From JBEKHT01 sp049511715 (GTDB taxonomy: Bacteria; Chloroflexota; Anaerolineae; Anaerolineales; RBG-16-64-43), in assembly GCA_049511715.1 (NCBI GenBank), contig JBEKXU010000045.1:1-20541 (forward strand): a stretch of 20,541 nucleotides of DNA. Reading direction: 5' to 3'. Both the position numbers and the translations under genes were made by a program. Shown piece by piece: positions 7,703 to 16,998 of this stretch. Numbering within the stretch: the stretch's first letter is position 1; each line of letters starts with the position of its first letter. The notes under the pieces were generated by a model, which worked only from the letters and a program-made list of their open reading frames with translations, did not search any database and was not told the DNA's origin.

Positions 7703-8263
7703 GGAGCGCAAGCGGGAGGGCAGCCAGTGCGGATAATGCGCGAGCCCCCTAGCCGATCTAGAGAAGCCGGTCCAGGCCTGGGGGCGATCGACATGATTGC
7801 CGTTGCCGGGCTGCTGGTGTTTTCTCCTCGGGTCCCGAGAATTCGTTGCGGGCTCGGCCTCCCCTGCCAGGATGGCCATTCCGCCCGGATCTTGGCACTG
7901 GACGACTCCGTCCAGCGCCTTGCGGATAGGTTCTCACGGCGCCCTTTCGCTTTCAGCCGACCCTTGTTCGGATACGTTCGCCCCGCAATCATTTTTCGGG
8001 AACAGACTATTTTCCCGTCTAAGCTGCCCTCCCGCGTCCTGGCTCTCCTGAGCACCGCAGGACTTTGCCGCTCCCCAAACCTTAGCCCAGGCGAAGGAGG
8101 CTCTCATCAACGAAACAAGGCGAGATCGACGAGAAAGCAAGTAGAATCCATCGCAGAAGAATCGAATTGGGCCCCCCTGCGGGGCCAGATGGGAAGGCAT
8201 GATTCGCACCCCGCAGGGCCATCAGCCGAGTTGGCGGATGAGGGCACAGGGTTCCAGGAGGGG
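7703..8263. other. Region without a supported gene
   Basis: About 560 bases between the DUF72 gene and the NAGPA-domain gene. A plus-strand frame is open throughout and joins in frame to the downstream gene, but its translation has no recognisable domain and looks like GC-rich noncoding sequence, so the start is placed at 8264. The only structure seen is the inverted repeat at 8175-8218. Confidence 0.45.
8175..8218. repeat. Inverted repeat upstream of the NAGPA-domain gene
   Basis: CCCTGCGGGG (8175-8184) and CCCCGCAGGG (8209-8218) are perfect inverted copies of 10 bp separated by 24 bases. They end 45 bases before the proposed start of the next gene, so they could form a 5' leader hairpin or be an operator. 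No T-run follows. Confidence 0.4.
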
Positions 8264-9514
8264 ATGGGCTTGCGTTCGATGCGCACGGAACAGGTCGGCC
8301 GCCAGCGTCGGCGCGGGCGCAGGTGGCTGATCCTGATTGGGGCCGTGGTCGTGGTAGTCGCGGCGGCTCTGGTGGTCGTGAGCCAGAAGCCCTCGATTGC
8401 CGCGTACGGAGCCGATTTCCTGCGAGGCGTCATCGGCGACAAGGCCGTGTCGAGCCTGGAGACAGCGCTCTTCGATTTCGAAGACGCGGTTCAGGGCTGG
8501 GAGTACCGCCTTGGACTGGTGACGCCCGCCGCCCCATGGTCGGAACCGACAGGCATAGCCCTCGCTGCCGCCTCAACGTCCACCCTTCCACCGCAGCCGA
8601 GTGCGGCCGCCACCTCGGCCGCAAGGCTCCCGACCTCGACCCCAGTGGTGCCTCTGGCGACTCCCACGCCTTCCGTGTGGCACCCGGCTCCTCTCGTACC
8701 CATGGGTACCTTGGCCGGCGAGGGCCTCTGGTCGCCGTTCATTCAGGACAACTCAGGGCGCACGGTGGGCTATCGCACCTATCTGCAGCCGGACAAGGAA
8801 CGCCCGCTCGTACTTGTCGACGTCGTCGCTTTCGACCTGACGCGCACCCGCCTTCATCTTGTCCTCGGCACGGTGGAACCTTACTCCCCGAACAGCCCTA
8901 AGCGATCCGGGTTGATCCCTGATTCCGACCGCGCCCCCGGGGTCTTGCTGGCCATGTTCAACGGGGGTTTCAAAGCGGTTCACGGCCATTTCGGCGCCAT
9001 GGCGGACGGGATCGTAGCGCTGCCCCCCAGGTCCGGTCTGGGAACCGTGGCGATCTACAGCGACGGGAGCGTGAAAATGGGCTCCTGGGGGACTGAGATC
9101 ACGCCCTCCCAGGACATGATCGCCTACCGCCAGAACGGTCCCTTGATGATCGATCAGGGAGTGATCAACCCGGACGTCAACAATTACTCCCCGGCAGATT
9201 GGGGCTACACGATCAAGAGCGTCACGCCCACCCTGCGCTCCGGGCTGGGGCTGAGCGCGGACGGGAAGACCTTGTATTACGCCTGCGGCCCGTTTATCTC
9301 CGTGGAGACACTGGCGCTCGCCATGCAGAGGGCCGGTGCCGTCGAAGCGATGCAGCTGGACATCAATTGGTACTGGGTGCTCTTCGCGGCGGTCCGGACT
9401 AACGCGGGAAAAATGACCCTGGAAGCCTTGGATCCCAAGAATATGAAAGAAGACCTCAATCGCTATCTTTGGGCCTACACCCGGGACTATTTCTATGTGA
9501 CCGGAATGCCCTGA
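8264..9514 (+). CDS. Membrane-anchored phosphodiester glycosidase (NAGPA) domain protein
   Basis: A 416-residue protein. After a short basic N-terminus (RQRRRGRR) comes one membrane segment at about 21-39 (WLILIGAVVVVVAAALVVV), then a spacer with a Ser/Thr/Pro/Ala-rich linker (about 95-150), then a NAGPA-type domain (about 180-410). Blocks in the domain are LVDVVAFDLTRTRLHLVLGT, LLAMFNGGFKAVHGHFG, MIAYRQNGPLMIDQG, LRSGLGLSADGKTLYYACG and AMQLDINWYWVLF. The family includes the mammalian uncovering enzyme and bacterial exopolysaccharide-related proteins that cleave phosphodiester-linked sugars; the substrate here is unknown. The topology suggests an outward-facing catalytic domain. AGGAGGGG runs up to ATG 8264; TTG 8270 would have better spacing (8 bases) and ATG 8279 is also possible, so the first few residues are uncertain. 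Confidence 0.85.
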   Translation: MGLRSMRTEQVGRQRRRGRRWLILIGAVVVVVAAALVVVSQKPSIAAYGADFLRGVIGDKAVSSLETALFDFEDAVQGWEYRLGLVTPAAPWSEPTGIALAAASTSTLPPQPSAAATSAARLPTSTPVVPLATPTPSVWHPAPLVPMGTLAGEGLWSPFIQDNSGRTVGYRTYLQPDKERPLVLVDVVAFDLTRTRLHLVLGTVEPYSPNSPKRSGLIPDSDRAPGVLLAMFNGGFKAVHGHFGAMADGIVALPPRSGLGTVAIYSDGSVKMGSWGTEITPSQDMIAYRQNGPLMIDQGVINPDVNNYSPADWGYTIKSVTPTLRSGLGLSADGKTLYYACGPFISVETLALAMQRAGAVEAMQLDINWYWVLFAAVRTNAGKMTLEALDPKNMKEDLNRYLWAYTRDYFYVTGMP

Positions 9515-9859
9515 CTGGGATGCAAGGACCTCGCCGAACCGGCCTCTGGAAGTTGGCCGCGGGCGGACTCAAATCCTCCCAGGAGGTCCGGAAGCGATCC
9601 AGGTGGCATGGCAAGGTGGCTGGACCATCCAGTTGACCCATGTAGACTTCGACGGGGGGGCGTCCTAAGTCCACTCCGGGCCCTCATGCCGGCCCGCATT
9701 CCCACCCGACCCTGAAAGCAAGCCAAGAGGCAGACCAAGGGGCGCAAGCCGCCAGCGCGATCGCCCTCAGGCGCGAACACCGCTCCCAGGGATTGTTGGC
9801 GCATGGGTCATGGCATCCTCGCGAGCGCCGTCTCCCAACGCCGGGCGGAAGAGACGGTT
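9515..9859. other. Intergenic region between convergent genes
   Basis: About 345 bases separating the plus-strand NAGPA-domain gene from the minus-strand lipoprotein gene. I see no recognisable gene, repeat or clear terminator hairpin in it. Confidence 0.5.
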
Positions 9860-10357
9860 CTATTGACCTGAATTGGCGGTATAGGTGACGGCCCCCTTAA
9901 ATCCGCCGCTCTTCGAGGCGATGAACAAGGCCACGACCGTACGCGGCGCTTTGGCCGCGTCGATCTCAAAGCCATCCGCGGACTGTGTTGCGTTCGTTAT
10001 CGTCCAGCCCGCGTTCTTCAAATCGCTCTGGTACTTGTCATAGGCATCCGCGGGCACGTTTCTGAATGTGGCTTGAATGTGCCCCATGACGTTGTTGCTA
10101 GATGCGGTGATAGTCCCATAGGAGAACTGGGGGACATCCGCCGGCATCTCTGACGGCCATGATATGGTGCCATTCCCTGCCGCTCCTGCACTACTCTGGT
10201 TGACCTGGATTTGGGTAGCCACCATTGTCAGCGCGGCAACAGGCGCCGACGGAGCCGCCGCCGTCGGGGCGATGGCGGCGGAGAAATTGCACGCGCACAG
10301 AACCGCGGCCGACATGACGAATACAGCCAATCGAATTCGCATCCTTCGGCTAGGCAA
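9860..10357 (-). CDS. Small putative lipoprotein with TTG start
   Basis: A 165-residue protein of unknown function. The N-terminus has basic residues, a hydrophobic stretch (LAVFVMSAAVLCAC) and a lipobox L-C-A-C with the lipidated cysteine at residue 23, so it is probably a lipoprotein. An Ala/Pro/Ser-rich region follows, then a compact ~100-residue domain with WPSEMPADVPQF, FRNVPADAYDKYQSDLKNAGW and FEIDAAKAPRTVVALFIASK. The Y-x-x-Y-x-x-x-L-x-x-x-G-W pattern recalls small bacterial lipoprotein domains of unknown function, but I cannot name the family. The start is TTG at 10357-10355 because AGGAG sits 8 bases upstream; the in-frame ATG at 10342 would have AAGG directly abutting it. It is the only minus-strand gene in the middle part and stands alone. 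Confidence 0.75.
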   Translation of the reverse strand: MPSRRMRIRLAVFVMSAAVLCACNFSAAIAPTAAAPSAPVAALTMVATQIQVNQSSAGAAGNGTISWPSEMPADVPQFSYGTITASSNNVMGHIQATFRNVPADAYDKYQSDLKNAGWTITNATQSADGFEIDAAKAPRTVVALFIASKSGGFKGAVTYTANSGQ

Positions 10358-11467
10358 GTTGTCTTCTCCTGATGTCGCGAATCTGTCTTAACGGGAAGAG
10401 GAAATACGTGCAACACTCCATCCAAGTAATTCCCGGGAACCGGATCCCTCTGGCCTGGCTCCTCAGGCCCCAGCCATTATATGATGCCCGGCACAACCCA
10501 TGCCGCCCATGCCTGGCATGGATCCCACTCATCCGCCCGGAGCCGGTTGCGGCAAAGCATCTGCAATCCTTCGGACCGTTCGCGTCACCTCCCCCCGGAA
10601 GCCAAATCCCCTGGTGATCCACACACCCACGCGGCCCACAGGGACCACAGAAAATGCTCCTTGGCCAGAGCCGAATTGGCCGGGTTGCTGCCACCCGAAA
10701 AGCGGCCGTCCCCGTTATACTTTTGTCCGGGTTGCGACCGTCCGCACCGTTCTTCGCCCTATCGCAAAACAGGGTTTGGTCCTTCCGGCGGTGTGTTGTC
10801 CATGGAGAATTGGGTCATCGTCAGCAATCAAGGGACCCTCGATGTTCCTGCCTTAACTATGGCCCTGACCGACGACGATACGCTGCGCCCTTTCTATCAT
10901 GGGGAAGCCCGAGGGCGGAAGGAACCTCTCCGGAGGACCGCTGGGCCTGCAGCGGAAACTCTTCGCAGCCCCCCGCTGGGAGCGGGGAAACCCGTCGTCC
11001 GACCGGGTGAGCGCATGCGCTTGCCTCCGCGCAGATCGACCCGGCGTGAGACCAACGGCCGCCCTCCCCCGGCCCGGCTCCGGATTCCTGGCCGCGACCC
11101 GCAGGAAGGCGAGTCATACTACCGAGGCATGCCAATCGAAGCGGACCTCGTCCTCGGAGCCTCGCTACGAATGCCCAATCCCGCAAAGAACCCTTGGAGC
11201 GCCCTAGCTCTGTCGGAACGAGGGGATCTTCCTGCGAAGTGAAGGACGACCGGATCGATGCTCCCCAAAATGAGCGGGTGGAGGAAAAACCGGAAGCAAC
11301 CGACACGCAGCGATTCGGCTACTTCGCAAGGTCATCCTCACGGCGAGCGTCCCGCCGGGAGGCGCAGCCCGGGGCCAGAAAAGGCGGGGGTTCGTCCGGC
11401 GGCAGCCGCAATTGCCGCTGCACGGGTCCAGTGACGCCGTGTCGTTCTGTTCTTGAAAGGATCTTCG
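10358..11467. other. Long region without a supported gene (1.1 kb)
   Basis: The first ~60 bases hold the leader of the minus-strand lipoprotein gene. The rest contains several overlapping plus-strand frames of 80-250 codons, but all are rich in Pro, Arg, Gly and Ser, switch frame often and match no family I know. One short stretch (LLPPEKRPSPLYFCPGCDRP, from about 10677, and MENWVIVSNQGTL, from 10801) looks a little more protein-like and could be a relic. I see no RNA gene. Confidence 0.4.
10366..10370 (-). promoter_or_regulatory. Ribosome binding site deciding the TTG start of the lipoprotein gene
   Basis: On the minus strand AGGAG (plus-strand CTCCT) stands 8 bases before TTG 10357. This near-ideal spacing supports the TTG over the downstream ATG. 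Confidence 0.65.
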
Positions 11468-12370
11468 ATGAAGACAAAAACGGATATTCGCCGAATTGTC
11501 ATCTTCCTGGGTTTTGCATTTGGGATCGCCTGGATGACCGGCCTGATCATTTATCTGAACGGCGGAATCGCCAAGAGCCGGCAGATTGCGCCGGGAGTCA
11601 CCCTGGCGGTTATCCTCCTGGCAACGGGATACATGTGGGCCCCCGCTTTGGCGAATGTCCTCACCCGCCTGGTGACGCGGGAGGGCTGGAAAGATGTTTG
11701 GCTTCGGCCGAATTTCCGCAAAGGCTGGCCCTTCTGGGTCGTAGGCTGGTTTTTGCCGGCCTTGATGACTTTCGCTGGAGCGGCCCTATTCTTCGTGCTG
11801 TTCCCACGGTTTTTTGACCCCACCCTATCTTACGTAAGGTCCCTCCTCGCCCAGTCCCCTTCCCTTGCTCATCTTTCCCCCAGGACCTTCGTCGCTCTGG
11901 AACTCCTCGGAGGTGCGCTCGCCGCCCCGCTACCAAACGCCCTGGCCACTTTCGGGGAAGAGTTTGGCTGGCGCGCGTACTTGCAGCCCCGGCTCATGCC
12001 CCTCGGCGGCCGTGCGGCGGTCGTGCTGATCGGCCTCATCTGGGGCATCTGGCATTGGCCGGTCATCCTGATGGGATATGAATACGGGTTTGGCTATCCA
12101 GGGTTTCCCTGGACAGGCTTGCTCCTGTTCCTCTGGTTCACTGTGTGTCTGGCGACCTTTCAGGGCTGGTTGACATTGCGGGGCAAGAGCGTCTGGCCGG
12201 CCGTCATCGGCCACGGGGCGACCAACGGGATTGCTGCTGCCGCAGTCCTGGTGACCCAGGGCCACCCCATTCCGTTGCTCGGACCGCTGCCGGTTGGAAT
12301 CATTGGATCGTTGGGGTTTGCTTTGGTGGCGGCGGTGATCTTCTTCTCACCCAAGGCGCTGGAGCCCTAA
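11468..12370 (+). CDS. CPBP family intramembrane metalloprotease (Abi)
   Basis: A 300-residue polytopic membrane protein with all CPBP (Rce1/Abi) motifs: EEFGWR (Glu164, Glu165, Arg169) for motif 1, GLIWGIWHWP with His196 for motif 2, and HGATN (His249, Asn253) for motif 3. These residues form the membrane-embedded active site. Hydrophobic segments are visible near residues 10-30, 40-60, 88-112, 185-203, 216-235 and 270-295. Eukaryotic Rce1 removes the C-terminal tripeptide of prenylated proteins; bacterial members are linked to bacteriocin immunity, signalling or unknown processing. The substrate here is unknown. ATG 11468 is preceded by AAAGG at 11456-11460 (spacing 7), a clear ribosome binding site. 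It has no operon partner; long gaps flank it on both sides. Confidence 0.9.
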   Translation: MKTKTDIRRIVIFLGFAFGIAWMTGLIIYLNGGIAKSRQIAPGVTLAVILLATGYMWAPALANVLTRLVTREGWKDVWLRPNFRKGWPFWVVGWFLPALMTFAGAALFFVLFPRFFDPTLSYVRSLLAQSPSLAHLSPRTFVALELLGGALAAPLPNALATFGEEFGWRAYLQPRLMPLGGRAAVVLIGLIWGIWHWPVILMGYEYGFGYPGFPWTGLLLFLWFTVCLATFQGWLTLRGKSVWPAVIGHGATNGIAAAAVLVTQGHPIPLLGPLPVGIIGSLGFALVAAVIFFSPKALEP

Positions 12371-13186
12371 GGGAAGTCCCACGAGGCCGCGGCCCGTGAC
12401 CGGGACAGGAAGCCCCGCCAGGCAGGCAGGGTCCGCCATAGGCCGGGTGCCTCCTGGGCAGGAGGGTTGAGCCGATGACTATGCCCCTCACCAACTCACT
12501 CGCTTGTTCGTTGCAGGTCTCGCTTTTGTGAGTCCCGCTACCTGCCGCCTGGCTGCAGGAAATCAGCTCAGAATCAACGAAAGCTCTTCCGGCTCCACGC
12601 TGGGGCTTCGGCAAGGCCAGATCGGCCTGCCGGAAAACCCTTCGACCGGCTGACAGCGGGAGGCCTACCCCGGGGCCCAATCGATCATGGCACAGCAAGG
12701 ACCCTCCCAATTTGTGGCCTCGAGCAGCGCCTTCGGGGCCGGCCGGGGTCGTGATCCTGCACTTCAAGGCTGTGGCTCAGGGAAAAGCCGCCCTGACATT
12801 GGTCTACCACCGCCCTTGGGAACTCGCGGTCCCTGCGGCAGAGACGTTTGAAGTGACAATCCTCGCTACCCCTTAGCCAGCCTGCCTGAATCTCCGACAG
12901 ATTGCCCTGGCTTCCTGCCGGATCCCCTGAGGGCGCGGGCCACCTCGCATCAGCCGCTTCCGCGCAGAGAATGAGGAAACTACCCTGTTCGAAGCGCAAC
13001 TATTCTTCAGCGCCCTCCATGTCGTGATGAGCCAGACCTTCTTTCCCTCATGAGACCCTCCCGACCTGGGAACTAACCTGTGAATCTCGCGGCGGCTCGC
13101 CCCGCTCTCTTCCCATTCCTCGCCGTTTCTGGGGTCTCGTTTTCCTTCCTCATGCCCGCCATTGGGCATGCGTTCTCTGCTAACCC
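12371..13186. other. Region between convergent genes without a supported gene
   Basis: About 815 bases between the CPBP protease and the end of the minus-strand cyd operon. Open frames on both strands are short and lack recognisable domains. The only structure noted is the hairpin at 13151-13170. Confidence 0.45.
13151..13170 (-). terminator. Hairpin just after cydDC
   Basis: CATGCCC (13151-13157) and GGGCATG (13164-13170) form a perfect 7-bp stem with a 6-base loop, 16 bases beyond the cydDC stop on the minus strand. The position suits transcription termination or mRNA 3' protection, but no T-run follows on either strand, so it is not a classic intrinsic terminator. Confidence 0.4.
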
Positions 13187-16100
13187 TCAATCGCCTATCG
13201 TATCGGCAAGGACGCGGTTTTGTATCGTCCACATCCGGTAGTAAAGGCCATGGCGAGCAAGCAGCTGGTCCTGCCGGCCCCGCTCCACCACCCGTCCGGC
13301 GTCGAGGACGACGATCTCGTCCATTCGCTCCAGCCCGACCAGGCGGTGCGTAATCATCAGTAGCGAGCGACGAGGGCCGAGCGACAGCAGCAATTCCAGG
13401 AATTGGCGTTCGGCAAGCGGGTCCAGATTCGCCGTTGGTTCGTCAAGGATGAGGATCGGCGCGTCCTTCAACAGCGCACGGGCGATTGCCAGGCGCTGGC
13501 GCTGCCCTCCGCTGAGACGCAGGCCCCATTCCCCGATAACCGTTTCATAGCCCTGCGGCAGGCTGCAGATGAAGTCGTCGATCTGCGCCCGGCGGGATGC
13601 CCCCCGGACCTGGGAATCCTCTGCCCCGGGCCGGGCCAAGAGCAGGTTCTCCCGGATGGTCTCGTTGAAGAAATAGGGCCGCTGCGGGATAAGACTGAAC
13701 TTCCCGCGGATGTCCTCGCCGGCCAGCTGGCGCAGGTCGGTGCCCCCCAGCAGGATGCAGCCATCCGCGTAGTCCCAAAAGCGGAGGAGCAGGTTCGCCA
13801 GGGTGGATTTCCCGGCCCCGCTGGGTCCTACCACCGCCAGCCGTTTGCCCTCCGGGAGATCCAGGTCCACCCGGTCGAGGGCGACTGGACCGTCGGGAGG
13901 ATAGGAAAAGCGCAGGCCGGACACGTTCAGGGCGGCCGAGCGAGGTGCTGGCTGTGGCACAGGGGGATCGGAGACGGCGGGCTGGGTGTCCACGACGGCA
14001 AAGAGACGTCGGGCGGCCTGCAGGCTGTCTGTCAACATTTGGGCGGCCAATGGCAACGGAACGACCGCCTCGAAGCCGGTGAGGGTAACCAGGGCCAGCG
14101 GCGCCAGCATCACTCCGCCCAAGCGGCCCGCACGGACCAGTGAGATACCCAGGACAAGGACGGTCCACATGCCCAGGTTCGTCAGCAGCAAGCCCAGCCC
14201 GCTGTCGAGCCCGCTGATCCCCGCCATTCGTCGACGAGTGCGTCCGTAGGAACGGCCAGCCTCGGCCAGCTGAGCCAGGGTATCCTTCTCGCGGCCGAAG
14301 GCCGTCAAGTCTGCCATCCCTTGAACACTGTCCACTACCAGGGCGTGCAGGCTTGCGCGCTGGGAGGAAAGACGCGCCCCAGGCCGACGGGAGAGGAACT
14401 GCGCCAGCGCGGGCAGCCCGATTCCCGCCAGCAGGGTGAAGAACAAGAAAGCCTCGGCTAGACGAGGATCGAATCCGGACAGGTACAACCCCAGGCCAGC
14501 CGCCACCAGCAGGGCTACCAGCGGCGGGGCCAATCCGCGCACGTAGAAGTTCTCCAGGGCATCCACGTCGGCAACGACGCGGCTCAGCAAGTCCCCGGCC
14601 CGGAACTGCATCAGGCGGGCCGGGGCAAGCGGTTCGAGCGCCATATAAAACCAGACCCGCACGCGGGCCAGCAGCCGGAAGGCCACGTCGTGAGAGACCA
14701 GCCGCTCAAGGTAGCGGAAGGCGCCTCGGGCGATGCCGAAAAACCTTACTCCCACAATCGCCACCTCCAGGACGCTGATGTCGGGGTGCAGCGCAGCGGC
14801 GGAAATCAGCCAGGCCGAGGTCCCGAGCAAGCCGACATTGCTGCCCACGGTCAGCGCGCCCAGGAGGACCGAAAGCGCCACCCAGCCCCAGCTGCCGCGC
14901 AGGAATCCCAGCAGACGCACGAAGGTCGGAGCGCCCGGCCGACCACGCGGCTCAAGGGAAGGTTCCGCAGAGTCGCCTGGTGCTGAACCCCGGTACTGCC
15001 CCCCGCTCCAGGCCGGGGCGAGCTCGGCCTCCCCCGAACCCACCTCTGGCCGGTTCGCGTGTACCAACCCGGCGTACACACCCCCGCGTTGCAGCAGCTC
15101 CGCGTGAGTTCCACTCTCCACCAGGCGTCCCTCTTGCAGAACAAAGATGCGATCCGCCCGGTAAACCGTGTTGAGCCGGTGAGCGATGGTGAGGACCGTG
15201 CGGCTCTGCATCAGGCAGTGGAGCGATTCCTCGAGCCAAGCCTCGCCCTGCGGATCGAGATTGGAGGTCGGCTCGTCCAGGATCAGCAGCTCGGCCCCCT
15301 TGAGAAAGGCACGCGCCAGAGCCAAACGCTGGGCCTGCCCGGCGCTCAGGCGTAACCCTCCCTCGCCGATGACGGTCTCCAGACCCCGCGGAAGCGAGCG
15401 GATCAGCTCGTCCAGGTGGGCGGTCTGCGCCGCGGCCGCAAGTTCCTCCGGGGCGGCATCGGGCTTGGCCAACCTCAGGTTGGCGGCCAAAGTATCGTGG
15501 AAAAGGTAGGGGAGTTGCTGGACCCACGCTATTCGGCGGCGCCACTCGCGGACATCGAGGTCAGCCAAGTCACGTCCGTCCACGCGCACGGCCCCCTTCT
15601 CCGGCTGGATGAATCCAAGCAGCAGCGCAGCCAGCGTGGTCTTGCCCGCCCCGCTCGTTCCGACCAAAGCGACATGCTGCCCGGCATGGAGCTCCAGACT
15701 CATGTCCTCAAGCGCCGGCACTGGTTCGCCGGGATAGGTGAACCCGACATGATCGAGGGAGAGCGAAGAAAAACCGGCCGCGACGGAAAGGGAGGCTCCA
15801 GACACAGACCTCCGCGGCACTGGCGTATCGAGGATCTGGAAGATGCGCTCCGCGGCGGCCGTCCCGGCCATCCCGGCGTGGAAGCGCGTCCCGAGCATGC
15901 GCAGGGGGATATAGAACTCGGGGGCCAGAAGCAGCAGAAACAGGGCCTGCTGGAAAGGCAAGTCCCCATAGAGCAGGCGCAGGCCCACCTCTACGGCCAC
16001 GACCGCCGTGCTCATCGTCGCCACGAGTTCGAGCACCAGCGCCGAGAGAAAAGTGACCCGCAGGACGCCCAGGGTGACATCGCGAAAACGGTTGCTGCTT

Positions 16101-16765
16101 TCGGCAATCGCGGCGGCTTGGTCCCGGCTTCGGCCAAACTGCTTCAGCGTGGCCAGCCCTTGCAGGCTATCGAGGAAGTGGGCGCTCAGGAGGCTAAGGG
16201 TCTCCCACTGGCGCCGAGTCAGTGCCTCGGCCGCCTTGCCGATCAGGTACATGAAGACCGGGATCAGCGGCGCGGTCAGGAGCAGCACGACCCCCGAGAG
16301 CGGGTCGCGCGGGAAAACGACGACCAGAATGCACAGCGGCACCAGGGCGGCTGTGACCAGTTGCGGAAGGTACTGGCTGAAATATGGATCCAGGGCCTCC
16401 ACGCCCTCTACGGCTGCGGCGGTCAGTTCGCCCGTCCGTTCCCCCCGCGTGTAGGCCGGACCGAGCTCCACCAGCTTGGAGAACAGCCGTTCCCGCAGAT
16501 CGTTCTTAACCCGGACCGCAACCGTCGCAGCGCTGACTTCCCCCGCCCACCCCAGAAGCGCCCGCAGGGCCATCAGGACAAGCAGCAGGCGGAGCAAGTC
16601 CGTCACAGCGGCCAGGCCCTGCCCGCCCAGGAACACGCCAGCGATCAGACGGCTGAGGCCATTCGCCTGCCAGATGGTGAGCAGGCCAGCCAGGAGCCCC
16701 GAAAGGATCGTCGCCCCCAGGGCCAGCCGGCTGCCGCGCGCGAGGGTCAGGAGTCGGCGGTGCAT
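13187..16765 (-). CDS. cydDC: Fused CydD-CydC thiol reductant ABC exporter
   Basis: A 1192-residue protein with two complete ABC half-transporters in one chain. The N-terminal half resembles CydD: membrane domain ~1-310, then an ATPase domain with Walker A GTSGAGKT (369-376), signature LSAGQ (473-477), Walker B LLILDE (493-498) and H-loop His529. A hydrophilic linker (~570-612) leads to the CydC-like half: membrane domain ~615-925, Walker A GPSGAGKS (980-987), signature LSGGQ (1084-1088), Walker B ILILDE (1104-1109) and His1140. CydDC, normally two proteins, exports cysteine and glutathione-type reductants (and binds heme) and is required for assembly of cytochrome bd. It lies 233 bases after cydB on the same strand, consistent with a cyd operon. 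The fused form is known from some other bacteria, so this is an intact variant, not an artefact. Start ATG 16765 has only a weak ribosome binding site. Confidence 0.92.
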   Translation of the reverse strand: MHRRLLTLARGSRLALGATILSGLLAGLLTIWQANGLSRLIAGVFLGGQGLAAVTDLLRLLLVLMALRALLGWAGEVSAATVAVRVKNDLRERLFSKLVELGPAYTRGERTGELTAAAVEGVEALDPYFSQYLPQLVTAALVPLCILVVVFPRDPLSGVVLLLTAPLIPVFMYLIGKAAEALTRRQWETLSLLSAHFLDSLQGLATLKQFGRSRDQAAAIAESSNRFRDVTLGVLRVTFLSALVLELVATMSTAVVAVEVGLRLLYGDLPFQQALFLLLLAPEFYIPLRMLGTRFHAGMAGTAAAERIFQILDTPVPRRSVSGASLSVAAGFSSLSLDHVGFTYPGEPVPALEDMSLELHAGQHVALVGTSGAGKTTLAALLLGFIQPEKGAVRVDGRDLADLDVREWRRRIAWVQQLPYLFHDTLAANLRLAKPDAAPEELAAAAQTAHLDELIRSLPRGLETVIGEGGLRLSAGQAQRLALARAFLKGAELLILDEPTSNLDPQGEAWLEESLHCLMQSRTVLTIAHRLNTVYRADRIFVLQEGRLVESGTHAELLQRGGVYAGLVHANRPEVGSGEAELAPAWSGGQYRGSAPGDSAEPSLEPRGRPGAPTFVRLLGFLRGSWGWVALSVLLGALTVGSNVGLLGTSAWLISAAALHPDISVLEVAIVGVRFFGIARGAFRYLERLVSHDVAFRLLARVRVWFYMALEPLAPARLMQFRAGDLLSRVVADVDALENFYVRGLAPPLVALLVAAGLGLYLSGFDPRLAEAFLFFTLLAGIGLPALAQFLSRRPGARLSSQRASLHALVVDSVQGMADLTAFGREKDTLAQLAEAGRSYGRTRRRMAGISGLDSGLGLLLTNLGMWTVLVLGISLVRAGRLGGVMLAPLALVTLTGFEAVVPLPLAAQMLTDSLQAARRLFAVVDTQPAVSDPPVPQPAPRSAALNVSGLRFSYPPDGPVALDRVDLDLPEGKRLAVVGPSGAGKSTLANLLLRFWDYADGCILLGGTDLRQLAGEDIRGKFSLIPQRPYFFNETIRENLLLARPGAEDSQVRGASRRAQIDDFICSLPQGYETVIGEWGLRLSGGQRQRLAIARALLKDAPILILDEPTANLDPLAERQFLELLLSLGPRRSLLMITHRLVGLERMDEIVVLDAGRVVERGRQDQLLARHGLYYRMWTIQNRVLADTIGD

Positions 16766-16933
16766 GATTGTTCCATCGCAAATTGCGACCTGGGTGTGAC
16801 TTCCAGTTCCGAGGATTGTGCGGTTACGTCAGCCAGTCTGGCCTTGTTCTCCTGATGCTGCCCCCCGCGCCTGACTCGCGCCGGATGGCCCAATCCTTCT
16901 AGCTGCGTGCCGGCCCTGGGCGCGACCACCCCT

Positions 16934-16948
16934 CCGCCTCCAAGGCGG
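16934..16948 (-). repeat. Small hairpin between cydB and cydDC
   Basis: CCGCCT (16934-16939) and AGGCGG (16943-16948) form a 6-bp stem with a 3-base loop about 50 bases after the cydB stop. It may be an attenuator or processing site, or chance in this GC-rich gap. Confidence 0.25.
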
Positions 16949-16998
16949 GCCTCCCCCCCTCCAACAGCCCCTCCGAACGGCCGGCAGCAGGAAAGGGG

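Noticed and set aside
7727..8263. N-terminal extension of the NAGPA-domain protein
   Set aside because: The frame is open, but the translation has no family similarity, while a ribosome binding site and a normal membrane anchor begin at 8264.
10481..11242. A 253-codon open frame on the plus strand
   Set aside because: Composition is Pro/Arg/Gly-rich with no recognisable domain and no ribosome binding site; neighbouring frames are equally long.
15416..16855. A 479-codon open frame on the plus strand
   Set aside because: It is antisense to the CydDC fusion and has the composition of a shadow frame with no domain.
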